The position numbers were made by a program, and so were the translations under genes. A stretch of DNA of 64,000 nt from Chytridium lagenaria (taxonomy: Eukaryota > Chytridiomycota > Chytridiomycetes > Chytridiales > Chytridiaceae). Within the stretch, counting starts at the first letter, position 1, and each line of letters begins with the position of its first letter. Below the pieces are notes generated by a model, which had not been told where the DNA came from, ran no database searches, and saw only the letters and a list, made by a program, of their open reading frames with translations. The stretch covers positions 248,001 through 312,000 of the forward strand of contig JAHLKC010000020.1 in the NCBI GenBank assembly GCA_025449115.1, read 5' to 3'. Shown in pieces: positions 1 to 11,100 of this stretch.

Positions 1-1500
1 TTGATCAGTACAGGAAGTTTCACCGATGACGCCTGCGATGGCTACTCTGAATCAAACGGTTGCGTCTCACCCAACCCTACGGCTGCCAAGTATCTCTGCG
101 ACAGGCTCTCTGAATGCGCCATGTATACCTGCATGAACAGTGACGTACATGTAGGCGATACACGATGTTTTTTGTTTGCGAACCCTTTGGATATTGATGA
201 GAGGGATGACGGATGGGGCGTATGATCATAATGGGTATTATAAAAGTACGGAGATAGAGTTTGTTTGTTTTGTTGTTTTCATTTTTGTACTGACGCCCGC
301 TTTCTTTCTTTCTTTCAACTTTTTTCAGTTGGTGCGTTTGGGGTTGTAAAGGGCGTTACGACGACGATTGGTGTTGCGCCCGTGACGGCTGCGCTGTAAC
401 AGTTGCACCGACTTCTACTACTGTCGCTGTCGAGCCTTACCAATATCGCCAACATCTCCACCATCCCCAATCTCTTCCATCCCCCCACTCCCCCCGCAAT
501 CACACAAAGAATCACCATCACCGTTGACGGCACCATCTCCACCATCTTCTCCACCCTCCCCATCGTCACATTAAATCCAACCCACCTTCCCCTAGTTCTC
601 AACCCACTCTTGTCGAAACACCCCTCGCCATCCAAACGACCCCTTCACACCCGCAACAGCCATCGCTAATCCACTCAAATCATCACCCAAATCACCTCTG
701 ACAATATCTCCCCATCCACTCTTGCTCTGTTCATCGCGGTACCTGTGACCGTTGTCGCGTTGATACTGGGAGCCGTTGTTGCTTGGTTGTTTGTGAGAGT
801 TCAAAGACGCGTGGACGTGTCAAACGCGTATATCAAGGAAACGTATGCCAAGACCGATGATGAATCTATTGAAACCATCAGTGATATGTCAACAGCACCT
901 GTTTCAATCCCTTCTACACCTGTCACGCGTCAACCACTGAAACAACAATTCCAGTAGTGGTACGTCATTATTCACTTGAAATCATAATGTTCTACTTTGT
1001 ATAGCCACGCGTCAATAAGTTGTTTCAGAACTCTCTTCAACCCCGAGTTTCTGGGGGACTCACGAAATCCGATACCGCAAACATCTTCTCATTATCAACC
1101 TCCCAGTTTCTCCAAGACGACGACACCGCAGCTTCGTCCCGTACGTCCATCGACGACTGGAGTGCAGAACAAGTCGCAGATTATCTGAGTGGATGTGGCA
1201 TTGACGAGAAGATTGTGAACCATTTTTACGGTAAGAAAAAAAACTCCTTTCTCATTTTTTGTTCCTCACGTTTGACTGCTGTTTTGTCTTACCCGTGTTT
1301 TCTCTTAAGACCAAAACCTGGACGGCGAGCAGATGCTTTTACTCACGGATGATGCGCTCGTCAATCTTTATGGTATCAAGAATGGGAATGTGAGGAGGAC
1401 GCTTTTGGCGCAGATTGAGATGGTTAGGGAGGTTGAGGTTCAGGAGGGTCGTGCGCCTGTTGATGATGAGACGGAGGAACGGGCACCGCCTGTTATGTGA
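1..1500 (+). CDS. Membrane protein with cytoplasmic SAM domain (5' partial)
   Basis: The 5' end lies outside the window. The first part (1-225) is a Cys-rich, probably extracellular segment. A Ser/Thr/Pro-rich stretch follows in mixed frames. A single membrane segment is encoded at about 730-800 (LFIAVPVTVVALILGAVVAW), followed by basic residues, so the downstream part should be cytoplasmic. The C-terminus is a SAM domain: it starts at DDWSAEQVADYLSGCGI (about 1150), is interrupted by an intron (about 1231-1309, GTAAG..TTAAG) and resumes with DQNLDGEQMLLLTDDALVNL up to the stop at 1498-1500. SAM domains usually mediate protein-protein contacts, so a signalling or scaffold receptor is plausible but inferred. 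A second intron lies near 954-1004. The frame is lost near 225 and at 669, so the exon map between them is uncertain. Confidence 0.6.
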
Positions 1501-1781
1501 CAAGGGGGAACGAGAGCGAGTAATGGAGGGAATAGTTTTATGTGTTTTTTTTTAAGTATTTAATGATATGGTGAAATGCGAGATAAGGGTTTAGATTTAC
1601 AACTTTTATTTGGAATGAACAGGGGGAAGGGCACATAGATCTCTATTTATAATAAGCATGAACAGAAGCACGAACAAAGCAGCGGAAGAAGAACTGTATC
1701 TCTAAAAAAGGAAGAGGGACGAACTGAAGCCTCGAGAAAAAAAAAAGAGGGATTTACAAAAGGAAGCCCCGACAATACCCA

Positions 1782-2753
1782 TCACAGCTGTGTGAGAACT
1801 CCACCAACGATCTTGGAACCCCCGCTGATAATAATCCCGTCCTTGGAGGTGGAAACAGGGCCATCCGTGGTCGCTGCCGTCTTAATCGCCGTGGTGGTCG
1901 TCAAAGTAGGGGTGTACCCATCACAAGCTCCCTGCCGAGCAACCTTGAGTCCAGTAATACCACAAGCGGCATTCCTCAAGTCACATTCACTGTTGTAAGT
2001 GATACCATTTGATCCGCAGACGGGGGACACGGTGGCAGGACAGGCCATCTCACAGACAATGGTGGTGCTGCAGGATCCATCGTGGGAAAGGGTGATGTTG
2101 GCGTTCGGGTTTTGACAGACGCGTTGGCGAGGTGGCATTTGTTGGTGTAGGTTTTGCCGTCTGATCCGCAGACTGGGACAAAGTCGTCGTTGCAGTTGGC
2201 GAGACAGGGAGCGGGAGGGGGGTTGGGGGTATCGCAGGATCCATCGTGGGAAGGGTGATGTTGGATGAGGGGTTTTGACAAATAGCGTTGGAGAGATGGC
2301 ATTTGTTGGTGTAGGTCTTCCCGTCTGACCCGCAGACGGGGGCGTTGTCGTCGTGCAGTTGGCGAGACAGGGAGGGTTAGGGGGGCTGCAGGCTCCATCA
2401 CGGATTTTGGTTATTTTGGCGTCAGGGTTTTGACAGACAGCGTTGGCGAGGTGGCATTTGTTGTGTAGTTTTGCCGTCTGATCCGCAGACGGGGACAAAG
2501 TCGTCGTTGCAGTTGGCGAGACAGGGAGGTCGAGGTGGGATGGCACCGCAAGGCCCATCGTTGGTTTTGGTGAGACTAGAGTCTTGCACGTGTCGAGGGC
2601 GAGCATGCATTCGTTGTCGTAGGTTTTGCCGTTCGACCCACAGACGGGCTTGGAGATGGCGGGACATGTGGTGTCGCAGAGAGTGGGGGAGGTTGAAAGG
2701 ACCGAGGTCGTGGCCGAGAGGATGGCAAGAGCGGTGATGGTGATGGAGATCAT
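1782..2753 (-). CDS. Secreted multi-domain Kazal-type protease inhibitor
   Basis: The start at 2753 gives a clear signal peptide (MISITITALAILSATTSVLS). Five Kazal-type units follow, recognised by the PVCGS[ND]GKTY core and the Cys spacing: about 2690-2570, 2530-2395, 2380-2240, 2215-2065 and 2050-1915. The last ends in a Gly-Ala-Cys-Asp turn and is followed by a Thr-rich tail. Kazal domains inhibit serine proteases by inserting a loop into the active site; here the protein would act outside the cell. Only units 1 and 5 read in the main frame. Units 2-4 are split over two frames by single-base differences (for example a single G where sister units have GG), although the 323-codon frame stays open. 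These are either uncorrected indels in a repeat or real divergence. A TATA box lies about 100 nt upstream. Confidence 0.75.
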   Translation of the reverse strand: MISITITALAILSATTSVLSTSPTLCDTTCPAISKPVCGSNGKTYDNECMLALDTCKTLVSPKPTMGLAVPSHLDLPVSPTATTTLSPSADQTAKLHNKCHLANAVCQNPDAKITKIRDGACSPPNPPCLANCTTTTPPSAGQTGRPTPTNAISPTLFVKTPHPTSPFPRWILRYPQPPSRSLSRQLQRRLCPSLRIRRQNLHQQMPPRQRVCQNPNANITLSHDGSCSTTIVCEMACPATVSPVCGSNGITYNSECDLRNAACGITGLKVARQGACDGYTPTLTTTTAIKTAATTDGPVSTSKDGIIISGGSKIVGGVLTQL

Positions 2754-2848
2754 TGCTCTATTTTGTGTTGAGGAGAACCTTTACTTTAGAGATGAATGAA
2801 TGAAGCTGTGAGTGAGGATGATGGACCCTTCGTCTTAAGATCTGGTGA

Positions 2849-2855
2849 TTTTATA
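2849..2855 (-). promoter_or_regulatory. TATA box of the Kazal inhibitor gene
   Basis: TATAAAA on the minus strand, about 96-102 nt upstream of the ATG at 2753. Similar boxes at similar distances precede the two secreted six-Cys genes, which supports a functional core promoter. Confidence 0.5.
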
Positions 2856-3717
2856 CAAGCTTTAAAAAGGGCGTTGTTTTTGAATCTCTTGCCTGGGCGG
2901 CTCGAAAAGAACAGAAATCCTTCTGAAACGAACATTCCGACTTCCTGAAATTTGTTTTACGTTTTGTGTGTATAGGTCTAAGCGGCGACATGGGTTATTA
3001 GGGGAAGAGGGGGATTGCGAGGCTTAACGGCGCTCAAAGACAGATCCGTCTGATCATGGCTTGATAGAAGGAGAGAAATTTTAACCTGAAAATATTACTG
3101 ACTATGCGCAGCAAAAAAAGGCTTTTTCGGGTGTGTATCTTTCTACAACAACCGAATAGGCAGCACCATGTAAATAATTGTCCTCTTCGCAGTTCCGTTC
3201 CATATTGGAGAACCAATCCAATGTCGAGGCTTCTTCTTTCCTCTGACTGTCCGCATCCTCAGGTCCGCTCGGCTCACAGTCAAAGGGTTATTGACTGTTT
3301 TCATAAATAAGTGTCATATACGCAGTAGTCTATACCGCAGTTACTTCCAATTAGAAAATCACGTTATCGCCCAGACAATATGCAACACGAAGAAGACGTT
3401 CCAACGAAACAAAAATTTAATCGAGAAAACTAAGTAACTTGTATCAATCATTCAAGTTACGTATTCCTTTATATACCACTTGGTGCGGATATCCCAAGAC
3501 AGCTGTGGAAGGTTAGAGCATATTAATATAGATGGCACTAAAGGCATGAACTCAATAAGTACGAAAGCTGTTGAGTAGAATTCTTTTTTCAAAAGAATCT
3601 TAAAGTACATTATTTATCATCGCTTTCAACACTCCTCCCTTGAACTGTTTGCAAAAACGTTATGCCATTTCCGCTCCGTTGCCTCAGCTTGAAAAAAAGT
3701 TCAAAAAAGACTGACCG
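2856..3717. other. Intergenic, no gene seen
   Basis: Between the Kazal gene and the tRNA pair. Reading frames here are short, without recognisable domains or codon bias. The second half becomes AT-rich. I see no repeat or RNA gene. Confidence 0.5.
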
Positions 3718-3790
3718 TGGAGAATCGGGGTATCGATCCCCGTGCCTCTCGCATGCTAAGCGAGCGCTCTACCATTTGAGCTAATTCCCC
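3718..3790 (-). tRNA. tRNA-Ala (AGC)
   Basis: The minus strand folds as a full 73-nt cloverleaf: a 7-bp acceptor stem (GGGGAAT with ATTCTCC, one G-U pair), D stem GCTC/GAGC, anticodon stem CTCGC/GCGAG around TTAGCAT, and T stem CGGGG/CCCCG around ATCGATA. The anticodon is AGC. There is no intron. A boxes and B boxes for RNA polymerase III are internal. The peptide frame over it is a shadow of the tRNA. Confidence 0.95.
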
Positions 3791-3807
3791 GAGACGAATG
3801 ACGGCCA

Positions 3808-3881
3808 TGGTTGCGTCCAGGATTGAACTGGAGACCTTCTGTGTGTTAGACAGATGTGATAACCGACTACACCACGCGACC
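3808..3881 (-). tRNA. tRNA-Val (AAC)
   Basis: A 74-nt cloverleaf on the minus strand. The anticodon loop is CTAACAC (anticodon AAC) on stem TCTGT/ACAGA, the T stem is TCCAG/CTGGA around TTCAATC, and the acceptor is GGTCGCG/CGCAACC with one C-A mismatch at pair 4. It sits 17 nt upstream (in transcription order) of the tRNA-Ala gene on the same strand, so the two may be co-transcribed. Confidence 0.9.
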
Positions 3882-4346
3882 ACGAATTTCGAAAATTTTC
3901 TCCGAAAAGAGCCATGAATACCATTACTTTCCTAGGCTAAACTGGTTTCCTGCAAGAGAAGGGATGCCAATTCAGCTCCACAACTCCGTGATTGCACCTG
4001 TCCCCAACATCTGCTAAAGACTGCATGAGTGCAAGAAGAACGTAAAGGAACTGCTCACCACCTACGCCATCCTCAAATGGATAGACCTTCAAGTCTGGAG
4101 TACCCTCTTTAAACCTTTGTAAGTGAAGCTCGCAGAAAAGCATCAACACGAAATTTGCCAACTTTTTATTTTCACAGGTTGTGGTATAATACAGCATATA
4201 AATAGACATAGAAAGATGTATGACGCCGTAAGTAAGAAAGGAAGTCCGGAAAGAGATGGACGACGATGATTTTGGAGGCTTCGCAACGACGGGTGGTTGA
4301 TCTTTTGGATCCTTTGATTCGGGATCATTTTCGGAGTTAGGACTCT

Positions 4347-5917
4347 TTACTGCAGTTGGGATGCCTGAGCAAATTTCCAAAGGTTATATGGATCCATCCT
4401 TGTTTTAACCTCCTTTAGTTTCTTGAGCCCGTCAACACCATAATACGACTCGAGGGGTAGCGTGGAGTCAATGTAATTTTGGTAAGCAGTGGGAAGAACG
4501 AATGGCGTCATTGACTCCCTCCAAGTTTGAACCATGGATTTACGGTCTACCGCGGTGGCAGCGTCCGATTCCTCCCACTTTGTGTAGAGTTGGAGCCCGA
4601 TTTGAGATTTTCCACGATGGAGGAAAGCCATAGCGTTGGCATCGACGTCTGCGATTTTCCCACCCCATGCATCGAGCATGAGGGAAACGTCCCATTGCAG
4701 TTTGCGCGAGTCACGAGGGGACCTTTGGAAACGAGGTTTGCGATGGCATCGTCGGTAAGCGGGGAGTTGGAGAGGAGAGATGTGCCTTTAAAGCGAGAGT
4801 TGGAGAGGAGTTTGATTTATCGAGAAGTGTTGAGGCATCTTGGATTTCCCATATTTTTTGGATCATGCCAACGTATCCATCAACGTCTTGTTGATCACCA
4901 CGGTGTATGTTTGCGGTAAAGCGTTTAAGAAGAGGGGTTTGATGATTTCGTCAAGGAATCCGGCGTTCGGACCGTATCGGCCGGCAATAAAGGATGTGGC
5001 GCCGAAACCGGTTGTGTAGAGGGATGAGCTGATTTCGTTGGGAAGGGTTGGGGTGATGGAGGTGAAGGCTTTGATGACGCTTGCGCGGTCAGAGGGATTT
5101 GACCAAACGATTTGAACCAGGCCAAGTGTTGATGGGGCTTTGTGGATTTTGAGAGTGAAGGAGGTAACGATGCCAAAGTTGCCGCCGCCAGCACCTCTTA
5201 AAGCCCTATAAAAAAAAAAGTCCAAATTAGATAAACTTAGAAAGATAAATGCTTATGAGATGGACGAAAAATGGAACTTACCAAATAAATCAGCGTCGGT
5301 CTGTGCGTTGACGGTTCTAATGTCACCCGTGGCGTCAACCAGCTGCACCTCGAGAACTTGGTCAATGACTAATCCAAGCTTTCTCGAAAGCAACCCGAAA
5401 CCACCTCCCAACGCGTGCCCCCCAATCCCCACATGCGGACAATCACCACCAGGAAGGACATACCCCCAGCCTGTTGCAGCAAATAATACACACGGCCAAG
5501 CCAATTTCCACCTCCAACAACCACCGTTTCCGCAACAGTGTCGATACGCACGTCAACGAATGACGTCAAATCCACCACAACACCTTTATCGTTAATCGAA
5601 TACGCTTCATATGAGTGACCACCGCTGCGCGCTGTGATGGGGGTGCTGAATTTGACGGCGCATTTCACGATTGCGGAGACTTCTTGAACGGTTGAGGGAA
5701 AGACGAATGCAAGAGGGTCAGCGGAGCCCATGGCGTCAAGGTTTGCTTGGCCGTTGCGGGCGGTGGTGTAGGATGCGGATGATGTTTGGAATATGACGGA
5801 TGAGGAAGCTGATTGAAGGCAGGAAGTGAGGGTGTCGGAGTCGCGAGGCGTGATGTGAGTTGTGTTTGATGCATGGCAGAGTGTGGCTCCAAGAAGTATT
5901 GCGATAGAAAGCTTCAT
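4347..5917 (-). CDS. Secreted FAD-linked oxidase, berberine-bridge-enzyme type (frameshifted)
   Basis: The start at 5917 gives a signal peptide (MKLSIAILLGATLCHAS). An FAD-binding type-4 domain contains RSGGHSYEAYS, whose His normally carries the 8-alpha flavin bond, and later CPHVGIGGHALGGG, whose Cys normally gives the second (6-S-cysteinyl) bond, so a bicovalent flavin is expected. The BBE C-terminal domain ends in the typical YYGVDGLKKLKEVK..DPYNLW, with the stop at 4347. An intron lies at about 5205-5282. Members oxidise alcohols, sugars or alkaloids using O2; the substrate cannot be told from sequence. The frame is broken at about 5463, 4867, 4780 and 4717; adding one base in the homopolymer restores conserved motifs at the 5463 and 4717 sites. 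I read it as one gene with sequence indels; a young pseudogene is the alternative. Confidence 0.8.
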
Positions 5918-6481
5918 GGTTGTAAGTGATGATGATGGATGTCTGGAGATGAAGCTGAGTGATTTAGGACGGACTGAACATGGCAGCTGTCTTTAAAAGG
6001 AACGGTAACTGGGACTTGTGCACATCGCCCCAAAGAATTGCCCCCGAAATTGCCCTTCCAAAGATTTTTTAAAGGGTAAACAAAGGGCTGAAAAGACAAT
6101 TTTGTCATGTCCTTGGACTGCTGGGTCACCTATTACCGTGGTACCAAGAAACCAGCAGGGGCGATCACAAAGACATTCAGTTAAAGCTCATGGGTTCCAT
6201 GCTGATTGGGTCTGTGTTAGATAAGGATATCGCGCTAATGGACTGTGCCTGCAGTGAGGTGACAGAGTGAAGAGAAGATGGAGTTCAAAATGAAACGGGA
6301 TAATCAATTGAAAAGATACATTTGTCGGTTCATGAACATGCACCAAAGCCGAAAAGTAAATGGTATGTGAATGTGGACGAATAAGGCGGGGAATACCCCC
6401 GCATTTAAAACACAAAACTCGACCGAAAAAAAAAGACGAATGTACACATCGGGAAATAGAGAAATATGTACATAAAAAATG

Positions 6482-7627
6482 TCACTTTTTGTTCTTGTTC
6501 GAGTTCGAAGCTACGACGATGGCGATAATGATGATAAGAATAGTCACCACTACCCCGATAATTGCGAAAATGTACCATTGCTTACGTCTTGCTGCGACAG
6601 CGCTGTCGTTGGCTTTTGTTAATAACTCGCTACCGTATACAGCGTTGACATGAGTAGCTTCGACCGACTTTTCAATGTCATCAAGGAAGACTTGCTGCGT
6701 CTGGTTGTAAATGAGTTAGCCACTCGTCGAAAGGGAATGAAGTGCAGACTGTGAAAAACTCTTACCGAAATCATGTCATTTAACTGCGACACAATCGCCG
6801 AAAGCTCATTCATCGCCATCAAAATCATATCTAACTTTTTCTTCCGTTCCGCAACCTCATCAAACATACGTCTCTGCGATCCCACATTCTCCTGTAGCTG
6901 TGCCGTACTGAAAATCCGCTGCATATCCCCACTGTCAATCATTGCATTCACTTCCTCGTCAGAAGCATCAGGTCGAACGATTTTGATTTGCCGCGTGAAC
7001 TGTTGACGAGTGGTTGCTGCGACATCGGTTTCAACGAGAAGATAGGATTGAGTTGCAGAGCGGAGACGACGGCCAACGTCGGTAAAGACGCGTTGGCGTT
7101 CGGTTGGGTCACCACCACGAGACGATTTAAGAAGTTGAAGACGTTCGCGACCGTCTTGGAGTAGGCGCTTGCATTCGGCGAATGAACTGTCTATTTGGTT
7201 CTTCAAATCTATAAGGCAATAGAAAACGAGGTAAGCTTATGTTTTTTTTTCCGTTTTTGTTTCGGATCAAAAAAGGAGCATGCGGTCGAAAGCGTCGCCA
7301 AAACTTTACAACAACATATAAAACGTACATTCTTCAGCACTAGGAACAGCTTCCCCGAGCATTCGTTTGTTAAAGTTTTTGATATTCTCCAGGTGCGATT
7401 CAATCCTGTCCGCCATGCCCCGGATCTCGTCTGCTGTCCGCAGGAAAGCATCCAAGCCGATGACCTGAGATGGTGCATCGTATGTCAGTGGAATAATGGT
7501 CTCTGCGGGAGGTTCAGCTTGTTCAAGCTCCTGGTAGGTTCATAGAGTGGAAGACGGTCAGTTAGTCAAAGCGGTTGGACAGAAAAGATCTACTAACCCT
7601 GTATTCTCCGAGTCTGTTACGAGCCAT
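6482..7627 (-). CDS. Plasma-membrane syntaxin (Qa-SNARE, Sso1/syntaxin-1 type)
   Basis: Four exons splice cleanly: 7627-7598, 7530-7329, 7208-6766 and 6700-6482, giving 297 residues, normal for this family. Visible parts are an N-terminal Habc bundle (exons 2-3), a SNARE helix spanning the exon 3/4 junction, and a C-terminal membrane anchor (WYIFAIIGVVVTILIIII) followed by a short basic tail. The zero-layer Gln is the first Gln of TQQVFLDDIEKSV in exon 4. It should act in the t-SNARE complex that fuses secretory vesicles with the plasma membrane. The start MARNRLGEYR is the only ATG that joins in frame to exon 2. Unlike many neighbours, the gene has no frameshift. It is divergent from the adenylation-ankyrin gene, 490 nt away. 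Confidence 0.9.
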
Positions 7628-8117
7628 TACTGTATCGATGCTTGTAGAGTGCTGTCAAATGCGTCGCTGAATGGGCAAGTTGCTGCTGGTTGGGGATGTG
7701 GGTGGTTGGAGCTGAAAACGAAAATCAAAGTTCACAAATTCCAGCCCCACAAACCATTACCTTTGGACAAGCCCTCGCACCCTCGTCTGACTCTGCACGC
7801 TGAGGACGCGAAAGGGATATCAAGTAATCAAGTACAAGTATCGACAACCCTCAGCATCTCGCGATAAGTCATAGTCATAGAAGAATCATTAACGTAAAAT
7901 TGATTGTGCACGATCACATTGGCAGATGCGTGTTTATTCGTTAACGGACACGTTAAAACCAAAAATTGTAAATCGTTATACGCAAGCTTGAATCTTTTTT
8001 ATTTCGACATCCTGTAGAGTAGTCTGCCCGTTATCCTTCCAACGACGTCTGGTTGAATAACCGTCAACAGAAAGGAAAAAAAAAAAAAAAAAAAGAGTCT
8101 CAAAATATTTTGTAGCG
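7628..8117. promoter_or_regulatory. Divergent intergenic region, syntaxin / adenylation-ankyrin genes
   Basis: The 490-nt spacer between two divergent start codons must hold both promoters. A poly-A run of about 22 nt sits just upstream of the 8118 start. No other element is recognisable. Confidence 0.4.
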
Positions 8118-11100
8118 ATGGTCGAGGGGATGAGACCAACCAGAGAAGACGGTTCTCCCGCCGTTCTTCTTCCGTCCATCATCCACAAGGCGGTGCATCA
8201 ACATCCTTCAAAAACAGCGGTTTTATTCGTGGACCCAAAGCAAGCAACACCGACTGTGGTCATTAACTACAGAGAGATGTGGGCGATGGCGACTTTATGG
8301 GCTTCTGTCATTTCGAGCAGAATTCAGGAAGCATCGGCGGTATCTTCTGGAACTGGAGGAGAATCAATAAATAGAATAAGAACAGGTATGGCATAGATGT
8401 CATTATGAAAATAGTATAGCTTTATTTACAACTATTTGCCACTTAGTTGGTCTGATGGTCTCCGAAGGCCCATATCTTCCGTTACTCCACCTTGCCATCA
8501 TTCTCACCCGTCCTTCAGTAGGTAATAACATTATTTATCAAGTCGTCATGTTTGCATTTATCTCTCCTTCTCACTTTATGTAAGCGCAGCCATTGTTCCT
8601 CTGGATCGAGCCGACCCAAGACTTTATCTGATTTTAGAAGACTCTCTTCCGGATCTTATTATATTATATGAGCCTCTTCCAACTGATGGCGATGGACTAT
8701 CTGATAGGGATGTATTGGGTGAAGCCATTAAGCGCTTTGAGCCATCGGTGGAGGGGAAACGGCGAGCAGATATTCTTAAGGCCGCAAGTGTGATTACTTT
8801 AAAAGAATTGCTGGAACAAGCTAAGCTGTCGTCAACGAATTTGGAAGACGTGGATGATAGACTTTACTCCTTGGACGACGTTTCTCATGTCTACTTTACA
8901 AGTGGTAGCACCGGAAGGCCAAAGGTCAGTCCTAATCCCAATAATCCCCACATTCTAATTTATGTTAAGGGATGCATATCAACTCTCGGCGCTTTAACAT
9001 CCTACGCATTATCCAAAAACGTAGAGCACAACGTCACCGATTCCAGCATCGTCTACGTCGCATCCTCTCACACCTTTGATCCCTCCCTTGGTGATTTTGT
9101 CGCCACACTTGCGGCCGGAGCAACCATTGCCCTTTCCCCCCGTTCATCCATCCTTGAAAACCTTGCCAGTTGTCTCATCCAAACCAAAGCCACCCATCTC
9201 CTCACCACCCCCGTATTGATTGCCACCATCGTTGACGCGGCTGCGTGTAGGGATTTAAAGGTGGTTGCTCTGGGTGGTGAGTTAATGGGATTAGATATTG
9301 TGAGGGCTTGGGCTGGGAGGGTGAAGCTGCTAAATACTTACGGGGTTACGGAGTGTTGTGTTTATCAAACAGCGGCTCTGATGGAGCCATTAAGTGAAGG
9401 GGATGGACAGTTTGTGACGGCAAAAACGTCAGCCGCGAGGACACGTAAAGATATTGGTGGATCTTTTGGCGAGAATAGGTTGCATTTGATGACACGAAGG
9501 TCATTAGGTGAAAGTGGGAAAACGGGTGATGGTGTTGCTGAGAGTGAGATTGAGGATATGGTATTAGTTTCAGGTGATGAGGTTGGGGAGATTTGGATAT
9601 CAGGACCGCAAGTTGGGGTGGGTTACCTTAACCGACCTGAGCTCACCAGGGCAAAGTTTATTGATCATGTGGAATTTGGGAAATGCTTTAGAACTGGAGA
9701 TCTGGCGAGATGGGCTCTCGACTCGCCGGATATCGAAGGGGCTCGGAATCGGCGAGGCTTGATCTATCTTGGAAGACATGACACGCAGGTGAAGGTTTCT
9801 GGACGACGCGTGGAGGTGGAGGAGGTGGAGCAGGTTTTGATGGCGATGGCTGCACCCAGACTCTTGACGTCTGTCGCTGTTGTTTTGAACGCGGCAACAA
9901 AGATCCTTGTAGCGTATGTTGTTCCGTCAGTACCTGAGCTGTTTGGTTTACATGACATTGATGCCAGCTCTGTGTCCGCGTCAACTAGGAACCGTGGCAT
10001 TTTATCAGCCCTTCTTCGGACACTTTCTATGAGACAATTACCTCAGTACATGGTGCCGGCGAGGTTCGAATTCCTCGCCGCGCTCCCTCAAACTGCCACT
10101 GGAAAGGTTGCAAGGGTAGTGCTTTCTAAGAAAACCATCTTGTATGAACACGATGGAGAGGAGGAAGATGAAGTAAAAATTGATGGGGAGGATGATCCTC
10201 TATTGAAGTGGATCACCCTCGTGGCGGATGCTTGGAGGGAATGTTTGGCTCTTCCTGATACTGGATTTCGCATTTTAGCGAGTATGAGATTTGATGAACT
10301 TGGAGGGGATTCTATAAAGGCTCTACTTGTGACGAGACGCCTATCCGCGGTGCTTGGCATCAACCAAGAATCCGTTACCTCACTTTTACGTAAAGATGAT
10401 CAAGCTCGCAAGGTAGTCAAGCAGCATCCCGCTAACGTTACGTCCATGCCATTATTCGTCAACGGTGACCTGGAACCCGCCGACTTGTTGAAAAGACCAC
10501 GACTTATTGATTATGCGAGGTTTTTGAAAGAGGAGGCGGGCTCGAGGGAAGAAGTCGCAAAAAGTCTGACTTTGAGCGATGAATCTGCGACTCCCACCAG
10601 CAAGGTATCTCCAGATGACGCGTATCTGTGTGACCTCAGATCTATCTTGTACCGGGCAGCCGGGGCCGGTCTTTATCCCATCCAAGAATACATCATCGCA
10701 GGACTTGGGTCCCTCGACGCAGATGGAAGGACCCAACCGTCAACCTCTGTCACCTCTAAAACCGCATACTCCACCCCTCTTCACTGCGCGTGTCTTAATG
10801 GTCACCTTGGTGCCTCGACAAGTCTGATCAAATTAGGAGCATCGGTGTCAGCACGAGACTCTCGAGGCGTTACTCCACTCCATTTCGCATCCCATCGGGG
10901 ACCTGTTGAACTTGTTGACGCTATACTTGCAGCTCTCTCGACTTCCCGACAAGCTTCTACACGTTTCGATCCGATTTTAATGACAGACGATGATGGCCAG
11001 ACGCCTCTCCATCATGCCGCTCGATCAGGAGCTCCCGAAGCTGTTCTTACGCGTCTCATCAAATACATACCTCACAGTCAAGATGCTAAAAAGAAGCGTC

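Noticed and set aside
3701..3883. 60-codon minus-strand ORF over the tRNA pair
   Set aside because: It is a translation of the tRNA-Val and tRNA-Ala genes, a well-known artefact.
3937..4380. 147-codon minus-strand ORF downstream of the oxidase, with a membrane-like stretch
   Set aside because: Its first codon is TTG, it overlaps the oxidase 3' end in another frame, and no later Met gives a sensible protein. No domain recognised.
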